Shown here one piece after another: positions 1 to 7,698 of a DNA stretch of 64,000 nucleotides (the stretch's first letter is position 1; every line of letters begins with the position of its first letter). The notes below the pieces were generated by a model that saw only the letters and a program-made list of their open reading frames with translations, was not told the origin of the DNA and did no database searches. Position numbers and translations under genes: made by a program. Source of the DNA: Nitrospira sp. ST-bin5 (GTDB taxonomy: Bacteria > Nitrospirota > Nitrospiria > Nitrospirales > Nitrospiraceae); the NCBI GenBank assembly GCA_002083555.1, contig MSXN01000009.1:124001-188000 (forward strand), given 5' to 3'.

Positions 1-50
1 CGGCGGCATTCTAGCAGCCCCGTCGGAGTGGGTCAAACCTTTGGTCGGCG

Positions 51-875
51 TTACGATGGCGATGCGGTGGTTTCCGGAGAGGGACGATCACGACGGCGAG
101 CGTGAATGGACTGCAGCATGCGCTCCAGTCGATTGGTGGCTGTCCGGTTTCGTGATGGAGCAGCCACGGACGTCTGTTCGGCGGCGAGTGCAGTCGTCAT
201 GGCCGCCTCAACGGGTGCCGGCTCTTGTGCCAGGGGCTGTTCCGTTTCTAGGACTGAGGCCATGCTGGCGGTGGCATCAGCTACGAGATCCGGCATGGCG
301 GGTTCCACCACCTCTGCAACGGTGTCTGTATTTTCGGCTAGGGCTGATAGCTCCCCAGCGGCCGGCAGGTGTGGATCAGGTGCGACAGCAGCCGCTTCGG
401 GCGATGCGACGGTTGCTCTTGTCGATGGTGCCTGAGGTGTGTCGGATGGGTCCGGGATAGCGGCGCCGAGGGAGGCGCGCAGCGAGAGCGATTCTTGATC
501 TAACGGATTCAGAGCGAGGATCACGTCGCATGAGCGGAGCGCCTGGGCGGTGGCGCCTTCGGCGGTGTAGATCTTCGCCAAGGTTCGATGCGCCCGGAGG
601 TTTTCCGGACTGATCTTGATGGCTTCTTCCAGAATGGCTTTGGCTTTGGTCGGTTGGCTCAGCTGGTCATAGGCGCGGCCAAGCGCGACCATCGCCGTGA
701 TAAATCCTGGGTAGTACTTCAGCCCGTCTTCGAGGACGCCTGCCGCTTCGGACCACATGCCGGCTTTGCCATACTCTTCAGCCAATGGAATAAAGGCCTT
801 GGAGGCAGGGTCTTTCGCCAGGGTGGTCGCATGACGATCGATTTCAGCGGCGTTGGCCCGGGATCCTGATGCCAT
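51..875 (-). CDS. TPR-repeat protein with disordered tail
   Basis: A 274-residue protein with about three tetratricopeptide repeats at residues 21-126; segments such as AAGVLEDGLKYYPG and AKAILEEAIKISPEN show the usual small/aromatic TPR spacing. Residues 140-250 are rich in Ala, Pro, Val and Glu and look disordered, and the C-terminus is basic (ERMLQSIHARRRDR). No signal peptide is visible, so it is probably a cytoplasmic scaffold. It lies 8 nt downstream of coaBC on the same strand and probably belongs to the end of that operon. The partner is unknown; TPR proteins usually mediate protein contacts. The assignment to the TPR family is firm, the role is not. Confidence 0.8.
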   Translation of the reverse strand: MASGSRANAAEIDRHATTLAKDPASKAFIPLAEEYGKAGMWSEAAGVLEDGLKYYPGFITAMVALGRAYDQLSQPTKAKAILEEAIKISPENLRAHRTLAKIYTAEGATAQALRSCDVILALNPLDQESLSLRASLGAAIPDPSDTPQAPSTRATVASPEAAAVAPDPHLPAAGELSALAENTDTVAEVVEPAMPDLVADATASMASVLETEQPLAQEPAPVEAAMTTALAAEQTSVAAPSRNRTATNRLERMLQSIHARRRDRPSPETTASPS

Positions 876-883
876 TGAGGCTC

Positions 884-2134
884 CTATCGCACGGAAGCCG
901 GTGTCTGTTTGCGAGGTTCGTTCTTGGCAAATTCTACAATGGTTGAGAGGATATCGTGAGCCAATTGTGATTTTGGACGGAGGTCGAAGGCGTGCTGAAT
1001 TCCGGTGCGGGAGAGGATGATGGCCGCATTGTGTTCGCTGCCGAATCCCGCCCCTGCTTGCGTCACGTCGTTTGCGACGATCAGGTCGAGGCCCTTCGCC
1101 GTGAGTTTGTCAGCCGCATATTGTACGAGGTGCTGCGTTTCGGCGGCGAAGCCGACGAGGATTTGGGAGGTGCGTTTGGCCGAGAGCATGGCCAGAATAT
1201 CGGGAGCCCGTTCCAGCTCCAGCGGGGGCAAGGCGGCGGTTCCCTTTTTCAGCTTCTGGGATGCTGGAGTCTTAGGACGAAAGTCCGCCACGGCCGCAGC
1301 CATGATGACGATGGAGGACCAGTTGAACTGAGCCGACACGGCCTCCGCCATTTCTTTGGCGGTGGTGATTGGCACGATACGGATGCCGGCCGGGGGTGTG
1401 AGTGCGGTCGGGCCGCTGACAAGGATAACCTCGGCGCCTCGGTTTCTGGCCGCTTCCGCGATGGCATAGCCCATCTTTCCCGATGAGCGATTGGAAATGT
1501 AGCGAACCGGATCGATGGCTTCCTGGGTGGGGCCGGCTGAGACGAGGATCCTCTGCCCTTTCAAATCTGCAAGCGGGATGAGGACCTGTTCAATGGCTTC
1601 GAGGATTCGAGTCTCGGTGGCAAGTCGCCCTTGGGCCACTTGCCCTGAAGCGAGCGGACCTTCTTCGGGGTCCAGGACGGTCGTGCCTCGAGAACGGAGC
1701 GTCTTGACATGGTCTTGGACGGTGGGATGTGTCCACATGTCGCCGTCCATGGCCGGTGCCACAATCAAGGGACAGCGGCTTGTCAGTAGCATGGTCGACA
1801 GGACATCATCCGCCAGTCCGACAGCGGCCTTGGCCAGGAAGTTGGCTGTTGCCGGCGCGATCACGATGGCATCGGCCCCTTCCGGGATGGAGAGATGCTT
1901 CATCTCTTGATGAGCTTCGAAGAGGTCGGTCGTCACGGCCTGGCCGGACAACACTTCAAAGGTCATCGGCGTGACGAACTTCGTCGCGGCCTTGGTCATC
2001 ACGACGGAGACGCTGGCTCCTTGCCGTGTCAGGGCACGCAGAAGGTTCACGGCCTTATAGGCCGCGATACTTCCGGTGACGCCGAGCGCCACCCGTTTAC
2101 CGGTCAACGTCCCTGGCGCCGTCTCTGAATCCAA
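884..2134 (-). CDS. coaBC: Bifunctional CoaBC: phosphopantothenoylcysteine decarboxylase / phosphopantothenate-cysteine ligase
   Basis: Two steps of coenzyme A synthesis in one 416-residue polypeptide. The N-terminal flavoprotein half (about 1-185) has the GSIAAYKAVNLLR start, the H of KHLSIPEGAD and the APATANFLAK motif. The usual PxMNxxMW motif reads PAMDGDMW, with Asp in place of Asn. The C-terminal ligase half begins near residue 195 with ILVSAGPTQEAIDPVR and carries SNRSSGKMGYA and the KLKKG motif. Length matches the family. It starts 2 nt after the rpoZ stop, so translation is probably coupled. Downstream is the TPR gene. The Asn-to-Asp change is noted but need not be inactivating, since this position varies in CoaC homologues. 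Confidence 0.95.
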   Translation of the reverse strand: MDSETAPGTLTGKRVALGVTGSIAAYKAVNLLRALTRQGASVSVVMTKAATKFVTPMTFEVLSGQAVTTDLFEAHQEMKHLSIPEGADAIVIAPATANFLAKAAVGLADDVLSTMLLTSRCPLIVAPAMDGDMWTHPTVQDHVKTLRSRGTTVLDPEEGPLASGQVAQGRLATETRILEAIEQVLIPLADLKGQRILVSAGPTQEAIDPVRYISNRSSGKMGYAIAEAARNRGAEVILVSGPTALTPPAGIRIVPITTAKEMAEAVSAQFNWSSIVIMAAAVADFRPKTPASQKLKKGTAALPPLELERAPDILAMLSAKRTSQILVGFAAETQHLVQYAADKLTAKGLDLIVANDVTQAGAGFGSEHNAAIILSRTGIQHAFDLRPKSQLAHDILSTIVEFAKNEPRKQTPASVR

Positions 2135-2136
2135 CG

Positions 2137-2490
2137 TTACTCCTCCGCTGGGGCAGGCTTGGCGGCGTCGTCTACGTAGACGCTCAACTCTTTCTTGATT
2201 TCCTTGGCGTCTTCACCGGTCATCATCGCCAACCGCTCGGTCTCGCCTTCTTTTCCGCGCTTAGCTTCTTTCATGGCATCACGGGCTTCCTCGCCGACGA
2301 GATACTTCACCTCTCCGCGCAGCACTTCATCGAGCGCGCAGGTAGTTTCCTTGGTGAACCGGACGAGGCCGGAGCGCTTGGCTCCCTGGATCAGGTGCTT
2401 GGCTCGTTGAGCCGCGACGATCACGAGCCGATGGCGTGAGTCGAATTGGCCGAGCTTGTACTGGGGCAAGAGGTTGAGCATGTCAATCAT
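2137..2490 (-). CDS. rpoZ: RNA polymerase omega subunit
   Basis: Omega helps assemble RNA polymerase around beta-prime. The 117-residue protein starts MIDMLNLLPQYKLGQ and contains RHRLVIVAAQRAKHLIQGA, the typical omega core; the C-terminal half is charged and extended. An open frame continues 22 codons further upstream, but the start at 2490 is preferred because a GGGAGT Shine-Dalgarno (complement of 2501-2506) sits 10 nt before it and family members start here. With this start the gene overlaps the end of gmk by 8 nt. The gmk-rpoZ-coaBC order is common in bacteria and supports the call. Confidence 0.9.
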   Translation of the reverse strand: MIDMLNLLPQYKLGQFDSRHRLVIVAAQRAKHLIQGAKRSGLVRFTKETTCALDEVLRGEVKYLVGEEARDAMKEAKRGKEGETERLAMMTGEDAKEIKKELSVYVDDAAKPAPAEE

Positions 2491-3223
2491 GGTGCGCGGT
2501 ACTCCCTTTAGCAATGGAAGATTGGTCACGATCTCCCGGTTTGGATTCTTTCTCAAGAATAAAGTTCTGTTCGAGCCAATGCATATCGAGTCGCTTCGTC
2601 TTGAGGCGTTCCGCCAGGAACACGCTCTGGAGTTCTTTGAGGGACTGTTCCAGGTTATCGTTACGCACGATGTAGTAGTACTCGCGGTAACTCCACACCT
2701 CTTCCTTTACTTTCTGCAGCCGGCGCTGAATTTCCTCCGGAGTATCGGAGGCCCGGCTCTGGAGCCTGCTGCGCAGCGTTTCCATCGAGGGCGGCAGAAT
2801 GAAAATATAGACGGCGTCCTGCACCTTCTTCTTGATCTGCAAGGCGCCCTGAACATCGATTTCCAGCAAGACGTCGATCCCCTGCTCCATCTTGTCCATC
2901 AGGGCTTTGCGCGGAGTGCCGTACCAGTTGCCGTAGACATGGGCATATTCCATGAACTCGTTTTTGGCCACCATGTCCTGAAAGATTTTCTCTTCGATGA
3001 AGAAATATTCCCGTCCGTGCTCTTCACCGGGGCGCGGTTGTCTGGTTGTATAGGAGACCGAATGCCAAATTCCCGGTACCGAGGCGGTAATTTGTTTGCA
3101 GAGTGTGGTCTTGCCCGTTCCGGACGGCGCGGAAATAATGAACAAAATTCCCCGTCGTTCAGGGACATAGGGACGCGGATCTGATGCGGTTGGCGCAGGA
3201 CTGGTGCTCATGATGCTGGTCAT
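2483..3223 (-). CDS. gmk: Guanylate kinase
   Basis: Converts GMP and ATP to GDP and ADP. The 246-residue product has the P-loop SAPSGTGKTTL at about residue 31, followed by the GMP-binding region (SVSYTTRQPRPGEEHGREY) and the DVQGALQIKK segment. The first 20 residues are a non-conserved leader; the second Met at residue 5 is an alternative start. The first start overlaps the yicC stop in an ATGA arrangement, and the 3' end overlaps rpoZ, indicating one polycistronic transcript. Confidence 0.95.
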   Translation of the reverse strand: MTSIMSTSPAPTASDPRPYVPERRGILFIISAPSGTGKTTLCKQITASVPGIWHSVSYTTRQPRPGEEHGREYFFIEEKIFQDMVAKNEFMEYAHVYGNWYGTPRKALMDKMEQGIDVLLEIDVQGALQIKKKVQDAVYIFILPPSMETLRSRLQSRASDTPEEIQRRLQKVKEEVWSYREYYYIVRNDNLEQSLKELQSVFLAERLKTKRLDMHWLEQNFILEKESKPGDRDQSSIAKGSTAHHD

Positions 3224-4098
3224 TCCACGTTCTGAATCTGTTCTCTGATTCGCTCTAACTCTGCTTTCATTTGTACGACCGATGCCGTGATCGTCGCATC
3301 GTTGGCCTTGGAGCCGATGGTATTGACCTCTCGCCCCATCTCTTGCAGGAGAAAGTCCAACGTTTTGCCCACGGACTCTGAACTCTGAAGCGTATGGTCG
3401 AACTGTATCATATGTGCATCGAGTCTGACCAATTCTTCTGTGATGTCGCTGCGATCCGCAAAGAGGGCCAGCTCTTGATGCAATTTCGGGACATCCGGGA
3501 TCTCAGACGACAGCAGCTTTTCAAGTCTGATTTTCATGCGGTCAAAAGCCTCTTGGGCCACTGACGGGGCTTTAACCGCCACTTGTGCCTTCAGTCCGCG
3601 CAAGGTCTCAAGGCGCGCGCGAATATCTATCGCGAGGAGGGCCCCCTCCTTCTTTCTCATCTTCACCAGGTCTTGAATCGCCTGGCCTACCAGTTTTTCT
3701 ATGAGCGCGGCAAGCTTGGGGTCGTCGGCCGGCTGGTCGGAAATCGTAATGACATCCCGGAATCCTGCCAGGAGCCCGACATCGATCGTTCCTTTGAGCT
3801 TGAGCGTTTTCTGGAGATTCCGGAGGGCCTGATGGTACTGCTTCGCCAGATCAGCGTCAAGTTGCAGCGAGCGTGCCCCTCCCCGCCCGCCCTGCACGAG
3901 GACCGTGAGGTCGACGCGTCCGCGTCGGCAATGTTCCTGAATGGCTTTTTTGATGTGTTCTTCACGCGCGCTCATGGTCTTCGGCAGTCGCAGGCCGGTT
4001 TCCAAAAACCGGTGATTGACGGAGCGAATTTCTGCCGTCACCTGTCCGTCCTGCCAGGCCCCTTGTCGTCGTCCGAAACCGGTCATGCTGGTGATCAT
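3220..4098 (-). CDS. yicC: YicC-family endoribonuclease
   Basis: A 292-residue YicC/YloC-family protein, starting MITSMTGFGRRQG and ending with the conserved EMGREVNTIGSKANDA and VVQMKAELERIREQIQNVE. Family members act as RNases; that role is known for E. coli YicC and inferred here. The frame stays open for 120 codons upstream, but that stretch lies inside nth and has non-protein-like composition (many Arg and Pro). The ATG at 4098 has a purine-rich GGAAAGGAAAG 8 nt before it and overlaps the nth stop as ATGA. Neighbour of gmk, as in many bacteria. Confidence 0.92.
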   Translation of the reverse strand: MITSMTGFGRRQGAWQDGQVTAEIRSVNHRFLETGLRLPKTMSAREEHIKKAIQEHCRRGRVDLTVLVQGGRGGARSLQLDADLAKQYHQALRNLQKTLKLKGTIDVGLLAGFRDVITISDQPADDPKLAALIEKLVGQAIQDLVKMRKKEGALLAIDIRARLETLRGLKAQVAVKAPSVAQEAFDRMKIRLEKLLSSEIPDVPKLHQELALFADRSDITEELVRLDAHMIQFDHTLQSSESVGKTLDFLLQEMGREVNTIGSKANDATITASVVQMKAELERIREQIQNVE

Positions 4099-4727
4099 TG
4101 CGGGAGCTTTCCTTTCCAGTGGCACTCTGAATAGAGCGGGCATGCATTGCAGAGGGGTTTGCGCGCCAGGCAGATATAGCGTCCATGCAGGAGGAGGCGC
4201 TGGGAAATGGCGGTCCATTGAGCGTTGGGAAATTGATGCTGCAAATCCTGCTCGATTCGCTCGGGATTGTCCGAGGTGGTCAGGCCTAGTCGATTGGCGA
4301 CTCGTTTGACATGCGTGTCGACGACGATCGACGGTTGTCCGAAGGCGGTCCCCAGGATCACGTTCGCGGTCTTGCGGCCGACCCCTGGGATGGTCGTCAA
4401 TTCTTCCATGCGTTGCGGAACGGATCCGCCGAATCGTTCCGACACGGCTTTGCCGCATCCGATCAAGTGCTTGGCTTTATTTTTGTAGAACCCGGTCGAT
4501 TTGATCAGGGCCTCAAGTTCGAGCGGAGGGGCCGTGGCGTAGTCTTGCGGTCGACGAAAACGCTTGAACAGCGCCGGGGTGACTTGGTTGACCCGCCGGT
4601 CGGTGCATTGGGCGGACAGGATGGTGGCGACGAGCAATTCCCACGGAGACTGGTGTGTCAGCTCCATCTCGGCTTTCGGCTGATGCTTCAACAGCAGGCG
4701 CGCAAGCGTAGCTGGCTTGGTTGTCAT
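4095..4727 (-). CDS. nth: Endonuclease III
   Basis: Base-excision DNA glycosylase/AP lyase for oxidised pyrimidines. The HhH motif TTIPGVGRKTANVIL carries the catalytic Lys, and VVDTHVKRVANRLGL carries the catalytic Asp. The C-terminus has a C-x6-C-x2-C-x5-C iron-sulfur cluster (CLARKPLC, NAC, PLYSEC). The start at 4727 gives 210 residues, nearly the length of the E. coli enzyme; longer forms from an upstream ATG (4757) or a TTG (4799) cannot be excluded. No strong ribosome-binding site is visible. The 3' end overlaps yicC as ATGA. Confidence 0.93.
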   Translation of the reverse strand: MTTKPATLARLLLKHQPKAEMELTHQSPWELLVATILSAQCTDRRVNQVTPALFKRFRRPQDYATAPPLELEALIKSTGFYKNKAKHLIGCGKAVSERFGGSVPQRMEELTTIPGVGRKTANVILGTAFGQPSIVVDTHVKRVANRLGLTTSDNPERIEQDLQHQFPNAQWTAISQRLLLHGRYICLARKPLCNACPLYSECHWKGKLPQ

Positions 4728-4782
4728 GGATGAATGGCGGCGCGAATGAGCGTTCATTGAAAGTGGCGCAATTCTGCCGCGG

Positions 4783-6474
4783 TTAATGGTGAGATGCAAG
4801 TGCAGGATCCGGGGCCGGCGGTGGAGGAAGGTCCGGTTCCTCGGTGCTGGTCATGGTGTGAACGCGTGTTGCGAGGTGATCAATCAACGGCCGCAATGTC
4901 GATGCGTCCAGGGCGCAGATGCCGATTGCGCCATAGCGTCGGCAGAGGGCTTCGGCTTGAGCGGCAGGCAGTCGATCGCACTTATTGAAGATCAGGACTT
5001 GCGGGATCTTATCGAGCTCCAATTCTTCAAGAATATCCAGGACGGCTTTCATCTGAACGTCGATGTCGGGCGCGCTCGCATCGACGACATGGAGGAGTAA
5101 ATCGGCTTCGCGCAATTCCTCCAGCGTCGTCCGGAACGCCCCGATCAGTTCTTTGGGGAGATCGCGGATAAATCCGACCGTATCGGTGACGATGACTTCC
5201 CGATCCTGCGGGAAGCGCAGGCGACGGCTGGTGGTGTCCAATGTCTCAAAGAGGCGATTGTCCGCCGAGACATGGCTTTCCGTGAGGAGGTTCAGCAAGG
5301 TCGACTTGCCGGCGTTGGTGTAGCCGACGAAGGAGAGGACCGGCAGTTGCTGCCGGTCCCGGCGTGCGCGGCGTTGATTCTGGTGTTTGGAGAATTGTTC
5401 GATTTCGCGCTCCAAGTGGGTAATCCGATCACGAATCTTCCGGCGATCGGTTTCCAATTTCGTTTCTCCCGGGCCTCTGGTTCCGATGCCTCCGCCGAGG
5501 CGTGACAGCTGTGTGCCTTGTCCGGAGAGGCGCGGGAGCAGATAGCGTAATTGCGCCAGTTCCACCTGGACCTTGCCTTCACGGCTATGGGCCCGGCGCG
5601 CAAAAATGTCGAGAATCAACTGCGTCCGGTCGATGATTTTGATGTCTGTCATCTCGGCAATCGCCCGCGCCTGGGCCGGCGTGAGCGTTTGATCAAAGAT
5701 GACCATATCCGCGCCCTTATGCAGGGTTTGTATCAGCACTTCTTTCAGTTTTCCGCTTCCCAGCAGGTATCGCTGGTGGCCGTCTCCAATGCGTTGCGCA
5801 ATCGTATCAAACACGGTGACGCCGACAGAGGCTGCAAGGTCGGCGAGCTCGGCGAGCCGTTCTTCCTGCTCGGCACGTCCATGTGACGATGCGCTGACCA
5901 GGATGGCGGATTCGCTCCCGCTGGTCACGGCGTGATGCTTGAGCGCTTCCTGCAGGTCTACTTCGAGGTCTTTGATGAATCGGTCGAAGACGATGGGGCA
6001 TTCCTGTAGCGGCGTCGGTTTGAGGACTTCGCAGAGTCGTCCGGTTTCATTCTGCGGCAGGAGATGCGCGAGATAGAGCGTGCCAGGCGTGCCGTTTTGT
6101 GATACCGAGAGAATGCCGATCAGGTCGAGGCGCAGGTAGCCGAGGTCGGTCAGGTCTTCCTGGCTCAAGGGCCTGTCTTGGAGTTGCGTTCGAATCAAGC
6201 GGAGCCCGCGCAGTGAACGGGGGCCTGCGCGAAATTTAGACAGTGTGGTGGGCGACAACACCATGTCGGTTCCCACGATGATTTCCTGCACGACACCGCG
6301 TCTGGTGAGAAGCAGCGAGATTGGACGCCGGTACTCAGCCGAGAGCGTCGAGAGCTCTGTCGCCAGCTCAAGGGACAGGACCTCATCGACCGCATTCCGT
6401 CGTCGATAGAGATGCTCGATCGCGGCAAGTTGGCTGGCACGAAGTCCGAGAGTTTTGCCTTGTATCGCAGGAAT
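4783..6474 (-). CDS. hflX: GTPase HflX, probably with a non-canonical ATT start
   Basis: Ribosome-splitting/rescue GTPase. The G1 motif GYTNAGKST is at about residue 384 counted from the proposed start, with DTVGFIRDLP (G3) and NKCD (G4) following; the family signature GGGIGTRGPGETKLETDRR precedes the G domain. The first ordinary start codon in frame is GTG at 6291, but translation continues with strongly HflX-like sequence for about 60 residues upstream (GLRASQLAAIEHLYRRR, then a segment like ELSAEIRRQIGLL in other HflX). No ATG, GTG or TTG occurs there before the upstream stop. An ATT at 6472-6474 lies 6 nt after AAGAGG (complement of 6481-6486) and 14 nt after the tsaD stop, and is the best start. 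It gives 563 residues. Confidence 0.88.
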   Translation of the reverse strand: MPAIQGKTLGLRASQLAAIEHLYRRRNAVDEVLSLELATELSTLSAEYRRPISLLLTRRGVVQEIIVGTDMVLSPTTLSKFRAGPRSLRGLRLIRTQLQDRPLSQEDLTDLGYLRLDLIGILSVSQNGTPGTLYLAHLLPQNETGRLCEVLKPTPLQECPIVFDRFIKDLEVDLQEALKHHAVTSGSESAILVSASSHGRAEQEERLAELADLAASVGVTVFDTIAQRIGDGHQRYLLGSGKLKEVLIQTLHKGADMVIFDQTLTPAQARAIAEMTDIKIIDRTQLILDIFARRAHSREGKVQVELAQLRYLLPRLSGQGTQLSRLGGGIGTRGPGETKLETDRRKIRDRITHLEREIEQFSKHQNQRRARRDRQQLPVLSFVGYTNAGKSTLLNLLTESHVSADNRLFETLDTTSRRLRFPQDREVIVTDTVGFIRDLPKELIGAFRTTLEELREADLLLHVVDASAPDIDVQMKAVLDILEELELDKIPQVLIFNKCDRLPAAQAEALCRRYGAIGICALDASTLRPLIDHLATRVHTMTSTEEPDLPPPPAPDPALASHH

Positions 6475-6488
6475 AGGCGGCCTCTTGG

Positions 6489-7577
6489 TCAGCGGGTGTG
6501 GACGGTTGTACGCCCGGCGTAAGTGCCCGGTCGCAGTGATGGCAGAATCTCGAGATCAGCGACGGGCCGGTGCCCGCGTAGGAGCAATTGTCTCCCGGCA
6601 GATGCAATCATGGCGGCGTTGTCGGTGCAGTAGGCCATCGGCGGCAACGCGAGCCTGATTCCCTCTTCCTGGGCTCTCGCGGTAAGCAGAGTACGAAGCC
6701 GTGAGTTGGCAGAGACCCCTCCGACCACGGCCAGAGCATCCACGCCGGACGACCGTACCGCCACGAAGGCCCGATCGACGAGGACGCGTACGATCGCTTC
6801 TTGGTAGCCCGCTGCCAGGTCGGCGGCCTGGGCGGTACGTGCCGCTGCGTCCATTCCTCGAAGCCGATAGAGCAACGACGTCTTTAGCCCGCTAAAGCTG
6901 AATTCCAAGCTGCTCTTTTGTAAGCGAGACAAGGGGAAGCGAATGGCTTTGGGGTTTCCTTGGCGCGCCAGGCGATCGATGGCCGGCCCACCAGGATAAT
7001 CCAGGCCGAGCATCTGCGCGCCCTTATCAAACGCTTCACCGGCGGCATCGTCCCTTGTGCAGCCCAATAGTATGGTTCGACCCTCGGCTTCCCTCCTGAA
7101 TAAATGGGTATGCCCACCGGATACGACAAGGACAATGCAGGGGAACGGGAATGTGGGATCTGCCAGCCAGGCAGAGGCGATATGACCTTCAAGATGATTC
7201 ACGCCGATCAGCGGGAGCGATAAGCCATAGGCCAATCCTTTGGCATAATTGAGTCCGACCAGAAGCGCACCGGCGAGGCCGGGTCCTTGTGTGACGGCGA
7301 TGGCACCGAGGTCAAGCCGGGAGAGATGGGCCTCGGCCAGCGCGGATTGGACAACTCGGTCAATGGTACTCAGATGAGCGCGTGCGGCCAGCTCAGGAAC
7401 CACGCCGCCGAACTGGCGATGTACCGAGTCTTGTGACGACACGACGTTTGAGAGGACCGTTCCGTCGCGATTCAGGATAGCAGCCGACGTTTCATCGCAG
7501 GAGGATTCAATCCCCAGTATCGGGCATGGGGTCCAGGCGGTGATGTGTTCAGTTGCAGCGGATGGACTCGTCGTCAT
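6489..7577 (-). CDS. tsaD: tRNA N6-adenosine threonylcarbamoyltransferase TsaD
   Basis: Transfers threonylcarbamoyl to A37 of tRNAs that read ANN codons. The 362-residue protein has the N-terminal LGIESSCDETSAAI, the metal-binding HLEGHIASAW motif (two His), the phosphate-binding VVSGGHTHL, and late NSRLR and CTDNAAMIASAG segments. All are diagnostic for the Kae1/TsaD family. A 15-residue leader precedes the conserved start. It heads the string that continues with hflX 14 nt downstream. A strong terminator separates it from clpC upstream. Confidence 0.95.
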   Translation of the reverse strand: MTTSPSAATEHITAWTPCPILGIESSCDETSAAILNRDGTVLSNVVSSQDSVHRQFGGVVPELAARAHLSTIDRVVQSALAEAHLSRLDLGAIAVTQGPGLAGALLVGLNYAKGLAYGLSLPLIGVNHLEGHIASAWLADPTFPFPCIVLVVSGGHTHLFRREAEGRTILLGCTRDDAAGEAFDKGAQMLGLDYPGGPAIDRLARQGNPKAIRFPLSRLQKSSLEFSFSGLKTSLLYRLRGMDAAARTAQAADLAAGYQEAIVRVLVDRAFVAVRSSGVDALAVVGGVSANSRLRTLLTARAQEEGIRLALPPMAYCTDNAAMIASAGRQLLLRGHRPVADLEILPSLRPGTYAGRTTVHTR

Positions 7578-7611
7578 GACTCTGTAGAGTTACCACACTC
7601 TGTCGCTGAAA

Positions 7612-7654
7612 AGCATGCACCCCCTGCGGTCATTGACCGCAGGGGGTGCATGCT
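7612..7654 (-). terminator. Rho-independent terminator of clpC, unusually long perfect hairpin
   Basis: Two perfectly complementary 21-nt arms (7612-7632 and 7634-7654) around one central base. On the minus strand the hairpin is followed by TTTTC. It lies 45 nt after the clpC stop and 35 nt before the tsaD start, so it should end clpC transcripts. Confidence 0.8.
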
Positions 7655-7698
7655 GAATCAATAGCGATCTGTAGTACGATCGCATCCCGATGGACGGG

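Noticed and set aside
4099..4458. 120-codon N-terminal extension of yicC
   Set aside because: It lies wholly within nth, has Arg/Pro/Gln-rich non-protein-like composition, and a better start with a ribosome-binding site exists at 4098.
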